From assembly GCA_949752735.1 (NCBI GenBank), contig OX457047.1, positions 5,857,666 to 5,921,665 on the forward strand: a stretch of DNA of 64,000 nt, in the 5' to 3' direction. A program made the translations under genes and the position numbers. Below the pieces are notes generated by a model. That model did not search any database. It was given only the letters and a program-made list of their open reading frames with translations, and was not told the origin of the DNA. The stretch comes from Lumbricus terrestris (Eukaryota > Annelida > Clitellata > Crassiclitellata > Lumbricidae). Position 1 is the first letter of the stretch; each line of letters opens with the position of its first letter. Of the stretch, positions 54,840 to 64,000 are shown piece after piece.

Positions 54840-56519
54840 GATGAATCCCAAATGGAAGCATTTGCTGTACGGGTAGCCGCTTTCAAGTAGCATTTCTGTG
54901 TCATGGACTCGCGATACAATAATATTAATAATTATAATAATTATCGAAATTCAGACTGAACATATTCGGTAAGTAAAAAATAAAAACGAAAATTACTTCA
55001 AAAATTCAAGCTGTTATGAAAGAATTTCAAGAACTGATAAAGAAACTTAAAATAGAAACTGTCAACTAGCTGACGAAACAGACACCGTTAACTGAACGTT
55101 CAAACAGGTAAAGCTGGAGTCGTTTGTGGTATTTGCTGTTTTGTTTTAAGACGTATACAACATAGAAGTGCTGTAATATGCCAAACGAATTTCTGTCGAT
55201 GGAAACGGCCTTGGTTGTCAAATGCCCTCGTCAAATCCTGATTCATCCATCCACGTAGGAGATCAAAGTAGTTATGATCGTTGAATGGGTAGACATCAAT
55301 TTAGACACCTCTTTTACGCAAAACATTCATATAATTATGTATTGAAAAGATGCAAAAAATTGGATAAATGAACCACAAATAAAATTTTGTTTAGGGAATA
55401 TCACTTTTAATGAGGCCTCCCACCGTTTTTTTACGGTTCTTTGAATGTGGATTGGTCGACGATTTTAGGGGTTGCCGTAACATGTTAAGCGCAATAGAGA
55501 TACTGAGGAACCTTGGACAGAAGGTAATGTGAGAATTTGTGTGTCTGTGTCAAGACATAAGAAACCTATGTAATACAGAAGCGTGGTCGGAAAAAATCAT
55601 AGATCATGGGATGATCAAGCAATGTTGGCAAACAGTCAAGAAGAATAAAAAAACCGATGACTTCACTAATAGTGTATGTGGAAATGCCCTTACCTCAAGC
55701 GCAGTGTGAACCTTTGTTATCTTGAGTGTGCCAATTAAACGCGTGCCCAATTACTTTTGAATCATCCATTTACTTAATAATCATGATGTTACAATTTAGA
55801 AGAGATTATTCCATTCCGTAAATTCATTTATTTAGTACCCAGCCACAACTCTTTCGGAGTTGTGTAATGACATCCAACAATTACTACGTGTTTACCATTT
55901 TTGTTATTAATTTTTTTATAACGCACCTTCAAGATAAACTTTCAGATAGTCTTTATCGCTTATATTATGCTTGATGATGAATAGCCAGAAATAATCAAGA
56001 GTTAAAATATAAAACAAAATTTATGAATTTATTTCGTAATTCTACCATGTTTAATGGTGTCTAATGATATTCAATTTCATTTTATTTATTTCGTTTACTG
56101 AAAGTTCGCTGAGTTTATAAAAATTAATGTCTAAATGATTGCATAATTATAATCATTGTAGCCTACTAAAGTTTAGCAACCTCTTATGACTTGTAACAAT
56201 GGTCATTGTCTTCTATTAAGAAAATGATTAAATTTAAATTCATATTATAACTACTTTATTCTTCCATTTATTTTCTTTCTATAGTGTACCGACAATTGAC
56301 CGATGGTCAGTTGAATGTACAAACCTAACCAGGTAAACAATGGAACAATTGACACTTAGACGGGACATTGTTACTACCCAGATGATTAATGAACAGTAAG
56401 CTAAATCGATACGTCATGTGCGCATGCGCAGCGGGTCAGGCCGAGTCTACAACGATTATGAACACAAAACAATCTTGGCAAGTAATTAAGTTTTAAAGGT
56501 TTCCGGATTTGTTTCCAGA

Positions 56520-56522
<3 letters not shown>
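54840..56522. other. AT-rich, no gene seen; R2 copy inside
   Basis: R2 copy at 55167-55262. A weak module begins at 55298 (AGACACCTCTTTTACGC). The rest is unassigned. Confidence 0.45.

Positions 56523-56551
<29 letters not shown>
56523..56551. repeat. (GT)n microsatellite
   Basis: Uninterrupted GT dinucleotides. Confidence 0.95.
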
Positions 56552-56553
<2 letters not shown>

Positions 56554-56618
56554 CAAATTTTCGTCATACAGCAACAACCCAACGTTTATCTTTCCGTAAT
56601 GGAAGCGAAGTGGGGTTG

Positions 56619-56737
56619 TTACACACCTCAAAAACGGTTAATAGTACAATTATAAATAAATCATTGACTCAAATATGTTTTGATTCGGGTCGTCGATGAC
56701 GTCATCCATTTCGATGGTAATATTATAGCTGTAACAG
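56619..56737 (+). promoter_or_regulatory. PSE/TATA-like module 9 with conserved body (repeat R4, copy 2)
   Basis: TTACACACCTCAAAAACGG, ACACC 56623-56627, 23 bases, TATAAATA at 56651. This is followed by ~85 bp similar to 53760-53850 (GACTCAAATATGTTTTGATT, GTCATCCATTTCGATGG). This is the only copy where sequence downstream of the module is visibly shared. Confidence 0.5.
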
Positions 56738-56960
56738 TCCAAAACTTAAAAACGAAAAATTGGAAATGTAATAAGCGGAAGAGGAGGAGGATAAGCACGA
56801 GAAGAACTAATTATAGTCAAACCATGGAAACGGCGCTGCATAAATATTTAGTTTCAACATAATTATTGGCCAAGTCAAGTCAATGTATAATCAATCAATC
56901 AATCAATTCGCTTTACTGGAACCAGAAAACAAGATGACTTCAAAATCCCGTAAATCTGCG

Positions 56961-56997
56961 CGGTTGTATGTGTGTGTGCGCGCGCGCGCGCGCCTGT

Positions 56998-57092
<95 letters not shown>
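56961..57092. repeat. (GT)n/(GC)n microsatellite
   Basis: TG repeats with an internal CGCGCG run and a near-pure (GT) tract from about 57003. Confidence 0.95.
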
Positions 57093-57094
<2 letters not shown>

Positions 57095-57780
57095 TGTACA
57101 TCGCCACTTTATATTAGAGACCATATTATCTAATCTTACACACTCTTCATATTTTCATCTAAGGCGTCTAAGGGCAATTCGGCGTTCTGTTTCGTCTTCT
57201 GTTTTCACCACTTGGGTCCATGCTTTCATTTGCTCTAGAATTGACTACTGTAATTCGCTTCTAATTTGTCTGCCCAAGGTTAGACTTTCACCTTTGCAGT
57301 CGGTCCTTAACGCTGCCGCCAGATTAATTGCACGCCTTCCACGCTACTCTCATATCTCTACTTTCATGCTTGAGCAGCTCCATTGGCTTCCTCTAACTGC
57401 GCACATTAAGTTCAAAATCCTCATCTTGGTCTCTAAAGCACAACGGGGTCTTGCCCCAAAATATCTAGCCAATGGATTTCACAGGCCAGTTTCAACCTCC
57501 TCGCATCGTCCACTCCGCTCTTTAAACAGATTTGAACTTCTAGTACCTCCTACTAGAACGGCTATGGCTCAGTCCCGATCCTTTACATCAATTGGCCCCT
57601 CTCTTTGGAATACGCTCTCTCCTTCTACTCGATCTCAACTTCTGACAGGTAATCCCTCCTCCTCGTTTTCTTTTCTTAAAACCTATTTCTTCTCACGTGG
57701 CCTTGCAAACTGGGAGCGCCTCTGAACGGTTCACCATAGTAGAGGCGCTTTATAAATGTTTTATACAACACAATTCAATA
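57095..57780 (+). pseudogene. L2-clade LINE, RT C-terminus and 3' tail
   Basis: About 200 codons after the microsatellite match the C-terminal third of L2/CR1 RT: YFHLRRLRAIRR, CSRIDYCNSLL, LQSVLNAAARLIARLP, EQLHWLPLTAHIKFKILIL, GLAPKYL, GPSLWNTLSP and SFLKTYFF. The frame ends at a stop at 57723-57725. It is followed by CGCCTCTGAACG ... AGAGGCGCTTTATAAATG and an (AATAC)n tail, so the true 3' end is preserved while the 5' side is truncated at the GT tract. The frame is unbroken, suggesting a fairly young copy. Confidence 0.9.
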
Positions 57781-58249
57781 CAATGCAATACAATACAATA
57801 TTATTGCCACTTGATCACTAGTGCATCGTACCAAGGCAAAAAAGTGAAATAGAGCAACATCGATGTCAACGGTCGTTGATAGACAAAAGATGTCGGGATC
57901 ATTCCCCAATTAAATATAAATCAATGAAGAGTGTCACACAGACTGTAGTCCTTTATTTGTCTCTTTGGAAAGGCAATATCAAGTACACACAAGATGTCAA
58001 TAAATGATAGAAACCAATACTAGGCTTCGAATTCAACCATCCTGTCAATTTAAGATGTCGATTAACTCTGGTCTACTCTCTGGCTAATAATTAGACACCT
58101 TAAGTTACGTATTTCTACAATATATAGAAACGAATTTTCAGTCACGCACATACGAATTTATCCCTTGTATGAGAGTAAGATCTAATTGAACGGCTATGTA
58201 TGCCACAAGAATACAAACTATAAGCATTCAAACAATAATATTAAACTCA
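57781..58249. other. No gene seen; module 10 inside
   Basis: A short GATGTCAACGGTCGTTG segment (57860) resembles the repeat at 24957 and 42793. Module 10 lies at 58091-58127. Confidence 0.45.
58091..58127 (+). promoter_or_regulatory. PSE/TATA-like module 10
   Basis: TTAGACACCTTAAGTTACG, ACACC 58095-58099, 21 bases, TATATAG at 58121. Confidence 0.5.
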
Positions 58250-58378
58250 AAACTGTCCTTTTTGCCGTGCTAGAGTCGGGAGCGCTTCTGAGTAGTCCCC
58301 TTGAAGAAGCGCTATATGAATTCCTGAATGAATGAGTGAATGAATGAATGAATGAATGAATGAATGAATGAATGAATA
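58250..58378 (+). mobile_element. SINE/L2 tail with (GAAT)n
   Basis: CTAGAGTCGGGAGCGCTTCT ... GAAGAAGCGCTATATGAATT then about ten GAAT units. Confidence 0.8.
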
Positions 58379-58451
58379 ATGATGATGTAGACAGCGGTTA
58401 TAATATTGTAAGTTTGTGAACGCTGTATTGTGAATGGTCAGAGCGGTCGCC

Positions 58452-58491
58452 TTAGACACCTTCACAATTGTTTTCATCAAATGTATATATA
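58452..58491 (+). promoter_or_regulatory. PSE/TATA-like module 11
   Basis: CTTAGACACCTTCACAATTG, ACACC 58456-58460, 23 bases, TATATATAG at 58484. Confidence 0.55.
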
Positions 58492-58551
58492 GAAATCTGA
58501 CACGATAAGCGAATTATGAATAACACCTCTTAAGTGGTTAGCGAGCATGCC

Positions 58552-58591
58552 TTCAGCACCTTTAAAGCGGTGTTAAGCGAATCTATATAAA
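58552..58591 (+). promoter_or_regulatory. PSE/TATA-like module 12
   Basis: CTTCAGCACCTTTAAAGCGG, GCACC 58556-58560, 23 bases, TATATAAAC at 58584. It follows module 11 by exactly 100 bp. Confidence 0.5.
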
Positions 58592-59055
58592 CAAACGGCG
58601 CGATTGATTTGATTTAATGACTTTCTTGTACATAAACACTGTAGCTAGTGGGCAGGAGGGGACTGTATTAAAAACTAGTCGCTCCTCCTTTATATAGGCT
58701 TGGCATTGGCTCTGTCGGTTGATTTAGAATGTGATGCGCAGAAATAAAAAGACGCATTCAAACACAATAATATTATTCGACGCATGTCATCAGAGGCTTA
58801 TTTAAATAAAGTTTTTTATTCTTTTTCTTTTTTCTTTTTTCACTTATTTATTTTCTATTTTTTTTATTTTTTTTATTTTTTTGTGAGAGATGTATTATGA
58901 GAAACAAATTTTAATGAGGACAACGGCCTCTGTTTTCATAAGCCCTCGTCAAATCTGGATCCATCCATCCATTTTAACAGTGCCTGCCCCAAGCCTCGAT
59001 TAAGGATGAATGTGTCGCTAATGATCCCTATTATAACACGTTCTATAAACACTTA
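58592..59055. other. R1 and R2 repeat copies
   Basis: R1 at 58671-58735 and inverted at 58977-59030. R2 at 58885-58980 (AGCCCTCGTCAAATCTGGAT, CCATCCATCC). A T-rich tract lies at 58800-58880. No gene. Confidence 0.5.
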
Positions 59056-59175
59056 AAACTGTTCTGTTTGACCGTGCTGGAGTCGGGAGCGCCTCTGAGT
59101 AGTTTCCTTGAAGAGGCGCTATATAAATACTTGGATGAATTGAATGAATGAATGAATGAATGAATGAATGAATAA
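59056..59175 (+). mobile_element. SINE/L2 tail with (GAAT)n
   Basis: GCTGGAGTCGGGAGCGCCTC ... GAAGAGGCGCTATATAAATA then (TGAA)n. This is the best preserved tail in the window. Confidence 0.82.
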
Positions 59176-59370
59176 CACAGTGCAGTTTAACTGAAACTAC
59201 TCGTTCTATGGAAACTCCGCCACTGTTTACATTCCGACAGTACCACACCCATGCCTATAAGGTTGGATGACAGAGTAGGTAGTAGCTTGTGAGTTCTGTG
59301 TATACACTTTCAGCAAGTCTTTCACTCGCGACAGTTGATCAACATTACCAGCTGACAAAATAATTTCACA

Positions 59371-59450
59371 TTCATTCATTCATTCATTCATTCATTCATT
59401 CAAGTAGTTATATAGCGCCTCTTCAAGGAAACTACTCTGAGGCGCTCCAA
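59371..59450 (-). mobile_element. SINE/L2 tail, inverted
   Basis: (ATTC)n then TATATAGCGCCTCTTCAAGG ... CTGAGGCGCTCC, the reverse of the copy at 59056. Confidence 0.8.
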
Positions 59451-59600
59451 ATAGGTCATAGGTGGGTGATGAACTAAATTTATAAGAAAAGATAATAATA
59501 TCGTATAAGAAGCAAAGGTCAGACATTCAATGATTCAACTGTTTGTACCGTAACGGTGCCAGTCTAACACTAGATGAAGGAGGAGGGCAACGATTTATGA

Positions 59601-60194
59601 TCTCTTTTTATCACCCAGTGTCTCTAATAAAAATAATTAAAGCATCAGCCACTGAAAAGAAACTTAGCAGTCTACATTGTCGCTTCGGCGTGAAACTCCG
59701 ATTCGGTGTCCGCGCTGGAGTCGGAAGCGCTTCTGAGTAGTAATCTTGAAGGGGCACTATGACGAGTGCACATACATACATTATACGACAAGGATTGATG
59801 AGAAAGTTGAGATAAATTGGACACCACTTTTAAGTTTCATATGCGCCAATTAAATTGAGATTGGCGGGCGTGCGTCAGCCACATCCAGTGTACAAATCAG
59901 ATGTGACATTCTTCTGTAGGTTAGCAATACATTTCGAAACCCAGTAATAATTATTATCTCAGTCTGCTGTGGATTCATCATGAGCAATGACGGAACTAAA
60001 ATTGAACGAATGTTGAACCGCACGCAACGACTTGGATAAACTTATCTTCCCGCGTTGTTCCCGAACATACAGAAGTTAGCTGCTGGAGCAGATGCGGAGT
60101 TTCACGCCGAAGCGACAATGTAGACTGCTAAGTTTCTTTTCAGTGGCTGATGCTTTAATTATTTTTATTAGAGACACTGGGTGATAAAAAGAGA
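59601..60194. repeat. 100-bp perfect inverted repeat, 394-bp spacer
   Basis: 59601-59700 is the exact reverse complement of 60095-60194 (starts TCTCTTTTTATCACCCAGTG; ends GAAACTCCG). I find no mismatch over 100 bases, and similarity stops at once on both sides. The left arm abuts an R1 copy and an SINE/L2-type tail (59706-59760). No target duplication is visible. Either a young MITE with 100-bp ends or a recent inverted duplication. Confidence 0.9.
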
Positions 60195-60246
60195 GCATTA
60201 CATTACACAGCATCTGTGTAATGTAATGATAAATGTCAATCACGTC

Positions 60247-60525
60247 TTGAGGAACCTTTTCCCACCTCTAGCAACAACCACCTATAACTTACGCCCTAGA
60301 CTGCATTCTTTTGTCCTACCATGTCCCATCACCGTGCCATTGCCAATGTAGGTCCTTCTATGTGGAAAGTTCTCCCTCCCACTATCCGCAGTAAAATCTT
60401 ATTGGGGGTGTTATCTTCAGCCTTTCGCAACTTGAAGTCTTTTTTATTTTCTTGGAACTGTCACGCTGAGAGCGCCTCCGAATAGCTATTCTGTAAGAGG
60501 CGGTTTATACTGATATGCTTATATA
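60247..60525 (+). pseudogene. L2-clade LINE C-terminus, frame-disrupted
   Basis: In shifting frames: LRPRLHSFVLP, NVGPSMWKVLPP, SSAFRNLKSF, then AGAGCGCCTCCGAATAG ... AGAGGCGGTTTATACTG. This is the same end as the copy at 57095-57780 but with frameshifts. It would be a short, older copy. Confidence 0.75.
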
Positions 60526-60993
60526 CAATGCAATTATTATTCCAGCGTGCAAAGTCATCCGTTGACAACAAGTATGCAGTGCTTTACTTTACAAACACCA
60601 CTCAACAAATTGACCTCGCTTGAGCATATTTATTTCAGTTAGATTTTCGTAAAAAGGTGTTTAAAAGAAATTGTTTTGCAACCAACATGCCTGCCCAATT
60701 TACCTATATGAATTTTGGCAGACGGCATATCAATGAGGATTCTCGGCAAAATAACGAGATCTGGCGAGATTCACCAAAGGCACACTTAGGAAATAAATAA
60801 ACTTTCGGTGTCGGTACATCAAATGGATTGGCGGTGTCGATCAAAGGATCCGCCAGCCTCAAAGGCGACGCGACTTAATTACGAGTATCACGCGTTGTCT
60901 TTCGATGACGTAATCAGTTGTAATTAAAGCGGAAGAGTTGAAGCATGGGGTGAAAACATTGAAGGAGGCAGAGAGACAGCGACAGAGAGACAA

Positions 60994-60996
<3 letters not shown>

Positions 60997-61040
<44 letters not shown>
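60997..61040. repeat. (TA)n microsatellite
   Basis: TA dinucleotides. Confidence 0.95.
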
Positions 61041-61043
<3 letters not shown>

Positions 61044-61132
61044 TCTGGAGGGTCTTTATTTCAGGGTATCCGATACGCATGGCCTCATTATAAACAGAGA
61101 ACTCATAGTGCCATTTAATTAGAACCGTCATC

Positions 61133-61172
61133 TTAAACACCTTTTAAACGTTTTTAAACAAATCTATATATA
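61133..61172 (+). promoter_or_regulatory. PSE/TATA-like module 13
   Basis: CTTAAACACCTTTTAAACG, ACACC 61137-61141, 23 bases, TATATATAC at 61165. This is the best match to the consensus. Confidence 0.6.
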
Positions 61173-61227
61173 CTTGGAACGCACTTGATTTATTTGCTGT
61201 TTCATCTCCGTCTTTTACCTCCATTGT

Positions 61228-61509
61228 TCACGCATTCGTCTGTTCTCCCCGTGTTGCCTTGTTTGGTGCTAATTCAAAGAATTTCGCCCAACCTAGTGCT
61301 TCATTTCCAGTAACGATCTTGTATGCTTCAATTAGATCTCCTCTGCTCCTCCGTCTTTCAAATGTTGTTAGCCCACACCTTTCCAACCTCTCTTCATAGA
61401 TCAAATCTTTGTAACCCCAGATTATGTTCGTAGCTCTTCTCTGCACTTTCTCCAGCTTTTCAATAGCAGTAGATACTTTTATACCAGCTATACCACGTAC
61501 ACCTTTCAC
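61228..61509 (-). pseudogene. CR1-like LINE RT C-terminal fragment
   Basis: A 93-codon minus frame with IEKLEKVQRRATNII, LIYEERLERCGLTTFERRR and RGDLIEAYKIVTG. This is the common end of CR1/related RT (LExVQRRATK ... YEERLxxLxLxTLExRRxRGDLIExYKI). It is distinct from the L2 fragments nearby. No catalytic core is present. Confidence 0.85.
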
Positions 61510-61857
61510 TCATACTCACACTTCCAAACCATGTCTAAAGGAATCAGACACAATAAAGCACATAATATTTACTTATATCGTGATACCCCACACGACCTTG
61601 AATATATAGGTTATAATCGCGTTTTTCTTAATAGAATTGATATGACAGATGTTTCATGACAAACTGGTGCACGGCTGGCAAGAGTGAATTTTGACAGAAG
61701 TCGGAATCAACACCTTTTCCCACTGCGATGGAAGTTAGGTTATATCTGGCGTCAGATTAATCAGCCAAAGTTTACGCTCAGTCCGACCAGACATGGACTG
61801 TCATCGCCATCAGTCGTGTGATATGCATACATATTATATTGTATGGGCAAGGGGTAT

Positions 61858-62127
61858 TTACACTCTCCATGAAAACTTGTGACTGCTGCAAAGATTTTGG
61901 TTTGTAAAGCTTGCGCCATACTCTATTAATTTTAACCAACCTTGAGCTGCATCTCTTAGTGCAGCAGTTGCATTGTGCCTGCCTCCCATAGTGTTCGTAC
62001 GTTCCACGTCCCCACTGACACCACTGACACCACTGACACCACTGACACCACGGTTCTCGTGGTCCCCGTTCTGCTGCTCGTCTTTTTCAGCCAACATGCG
62101 TGACACTCTGCACTGGCCTCCAGTCAC
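61858..62127 (-). other. Unassigned 89-codon frame with 9-bp repeat
   Basis: Contains a VSG tripeptide repeat from CACTGACAC units at 62009-62050 (about four units), then RTNTMGGRHNATAALRDAAQ. It may derive from a transposable element; no family is recognised. Confidence 0.3.
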
Positions 62128-62405
62128 ACAGCGTATTTCTATAGGATTGCTGTTCTGGTCTGGCGGAGATGTCTTCTTGGTAGCACCGTTGCCTACCTGA
62201 GTCTGTGTTGGCGTCCGGTCTGAGACACAGCTGGCCGTCGAGCCATTCGTTATTCTACTAATGAGTAACTTCCTGTTTCTCGCGATAGGCCTTAACCTAT
62301 CACTTTAACTAGACAGCGTCAAGCATTCTCAATTGTTGATCCATTCACTTGGAATGGACTTCTGTTGGAGATGCGCTTGCTCTCTGAAAACCAGGCCAAT
62401 ACAGT

Positions 62406-63251
62406 TTACAACAGGATGAGATCCGGGGACCGAGCGGGCCAGTCCAGCGTCTTAACATTGTTCTGTTTGTTCCAGTTGGTCACCAGTTTGGCACGATGGC
62501 ATGGTGCATTGTCATCCTGAAAGGGGAACTGGCTTGGGAAGAGTTGCTGAGCTGATGGCCCCATGCACTTCTGCAGTATGCCAATGCACTTGGTTGCGTA
62601 GACCATTCCATCGACGATATGCAGACGTCCGATGCCACTGGCAGCCATGCGATCCAAACCATAACGAAAGAAAACAACGCTGGACTGGCCCGCTAGGTCC
62701 CCGCATCTCAATCCAATTGAGAATCTGTGGTATAAATTAGCCTTGGAGATATCCAAGAGATATCCAACTTCCAAGTGCAAGCTCATAGAATCGCTCATCG
62801 CCGCCCGGAACCGCGTTGTGTCCCACGACCACGTCGTCAAGCTGGTCCACTTGATGCCGAAACGTTGCAGACAAGTGGTGAAGAACAAGGGCTGGCCAAA
62901 AAATATTGGTGCGTCACTGACACGCAGAAACGGCCTTTTCCAGGCCTCTAAATCATGAAGAAGGCCTACGACCACACATAACCGGTTATTTCATTGCAAC
63001 ACATTGCACTATGCACAGAACAAGCATTAGCGGGTTGCAAGCCGGTATGGCCTTACTCATGCTGGTATAGCCACGAGGTGGTAAACGAACTTTCATCATG
63101 TCAAATTTAAAGAAATATGTTTATAAACTCGAACCAAACAATAAGAAAACCTTTAATTAACGCCCACATGTTTACCAGTACATTATTCATCTTAATACAG
63201 AAGAAATACAGAAAATATATGGGTGATGCAAAACTTTTTCACACCACTGTA
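62406..63251. mobile_element. Rearranged Tc1-like transposon
   Basis: The minus strand 62406-62670 encodes the middle of a Tc1 transposase: VMVWIA, GIGRLHIVDG, FQDDNAPCHRAKLVTNW and TLDWPARSPDL. The plus strand 62671-62958 encodes its end: TLDWPARSPHLNPIENLW, SLIAARNRVVSHDHVVKLV and PKRCRQVVKNKGW. The two halves point toward opposite strands and share an 18-bp inverted repeat (62433-62450, 62677-62694). The right TIR lies at 63221-63249; its reverse is CAGTGGTGTGAAAAAGTT, and TA follows. The left TIR and N-terminal DNA-binding region were not found. A frameshift lies after VMVWIA. Not functional. Confidence 0.85.
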
Positions 63252-63380
63252 AGTAAATGTAACGTAAATATCTTCTCAGTGCCCACAAAAGCCATATCAG
63301 AGAGACCAGATTATTCACCGGCGCTTGGCTTGCTGCTGGCATGCACTACAATAGCACGAAAAGCGGCGGCGTGATAAAAC

Positions 63381-63466
63381 CTGCACACACACACGCACGC
63401 ACGCACACACACACACACACACACAGACACGCGCACACGCACACGCACGCACACACGCACACACAC
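63381..63466. repeat. (CA)n/(CGCA)n microsatellite
   Basis: CA dinucleotides with CG variants. Confidence 0.95.
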
Positions 63467-64000
63467 CTTGCCCCTGAATGTCAAACATTTAGCAACAATT
63501 ACAAAAATATTAAGGCAGCTTGAACAATTTATAATTCTGGGCTGTTTTTAAGGAATTTTTCGAACTGCACAAACCCTTCTTTTGTTTCCCATCCTACATG
63601 GTAAATTACCTCCAATCGGACGACAATAGCCTTTTTTTACTAGTTTCAACTGTACGGAAGTGGTTTTACAGCTGCACAAATCCTTTTAGACCTGCACATT
63701 TTGTGTACAACTGCACGCTAAAAAAGCCCTGTTATAATTATTGATAGCAAGACAATTGATACTATATAATGATCAATTATTGGGCATTACTTTAACGATA
63801 TCTTGTGACTACCTCAATAGCTTCGACAAGTTTAGAACAATAACAATCGAACGACTCGTATGAGCAAACAACAATTCTGTTGATACACTTGGATGGCGGG
63901 CAAAAGATGACGTTATTCACTCGAAATTAATGCAACCCTGTGGTTTACTATTAGACACCTTTAAGCTACAGATACAGACAATAATAAACATGGTGCAATT
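63467..64000. other. No gene seen
   Basis: AT-rich. Two GCACAAACCCTTCTTTTG / GCACAAATCCTTTTAG segments (63568, 63674) are weak direct repeats. A weak module starts at 63951 (TTAGACACCTTTAAGC, no clear TATA). Confidence 0.5.

Noticed and set aside
56401..57124. Frames of THTHTH / VCVCVC type around the GT tracts
   Set aside because: Dinucleotide repeat artefacts.
56883..57725. 280-codon frame read as a single host protein
   Set aside because: The first third is microsatellite translation and the rest is an L2 LINE RT C-terminus.

Overview
This is a eukaryotic (metazoan) window with no recognisable host gene. It is AT-rich, repeat-dense DNA carrying a young, giant Ty3/gypsy LTR retrotransposon. 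L2/CR1 LINE fragments, CORE-type tRNA SINEs, hAT, piggyBac-like and Tc1 elements, TTAGGG-related repeats and an excess of the octamer TAGGCCTA suggest a marine invertebrate. The species cannot be named from the sequence alone.

Positions 1-24748 are a tandem LTR retrotransposon array: LTR (3' part only) - internal - LTR - internal - LTR, with an exact period of 11,658 bp. The LTR is about 3.27 kb, bounded by TGTGGCG and CGCCACA. The primer binding site (PBS) matches a tRNA-Leu 3' end, and a polypurine tract (PPT) precedes the next LTR. Copy 1 encodes one intact gag-protease-RT-RNaseH-integrase polyprotein of 2151 codons. Its start lies inside the LTR and its frame runs through the PBS. Copy 2 has a single nonsense change between RNase H and integrase. 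Both copies carry about 2.4 kb of 3' noncoding DNA with seven imperfect repeats whose core is complementary to the PBS.

Positions 24749-64000 are a mosaic of nested transposons. Five TTAA-flanked piggyBac-type elements (26223-30511, 31454-32516, 32513-34120, 42971-44247, 51517-52568) each carry their own subterminal palindrome. Three hAT elements have intact 8-bp target duplications (28850-30085, 34383-35389, 38760-40028). There is a foldback element with ~0.7-kb inverted ends around a 19-bp minisatellite (47606-51286), a 546-bp inverted-repeat element with CCCTAA-rich repeats (35526-36071), a rearranged Tc1 element (62406-63251), L2/CR1/RTE-like LINE fragments, SINEs and long microsatellites.

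The least explained signal is a short module repeated across 36.5-61.2 kb on both strands: CTTARACACCTTTTAAACG-like, then (in most copies) exactly 23 bases after ACACC, a TATATA-type box. At least 13 good copies are present. The geometry resembles a PSE-plus-TATA snRNA-type promoter, so these may be dispersed small-RNA promoters or a remnant of a repeat family that carries one.
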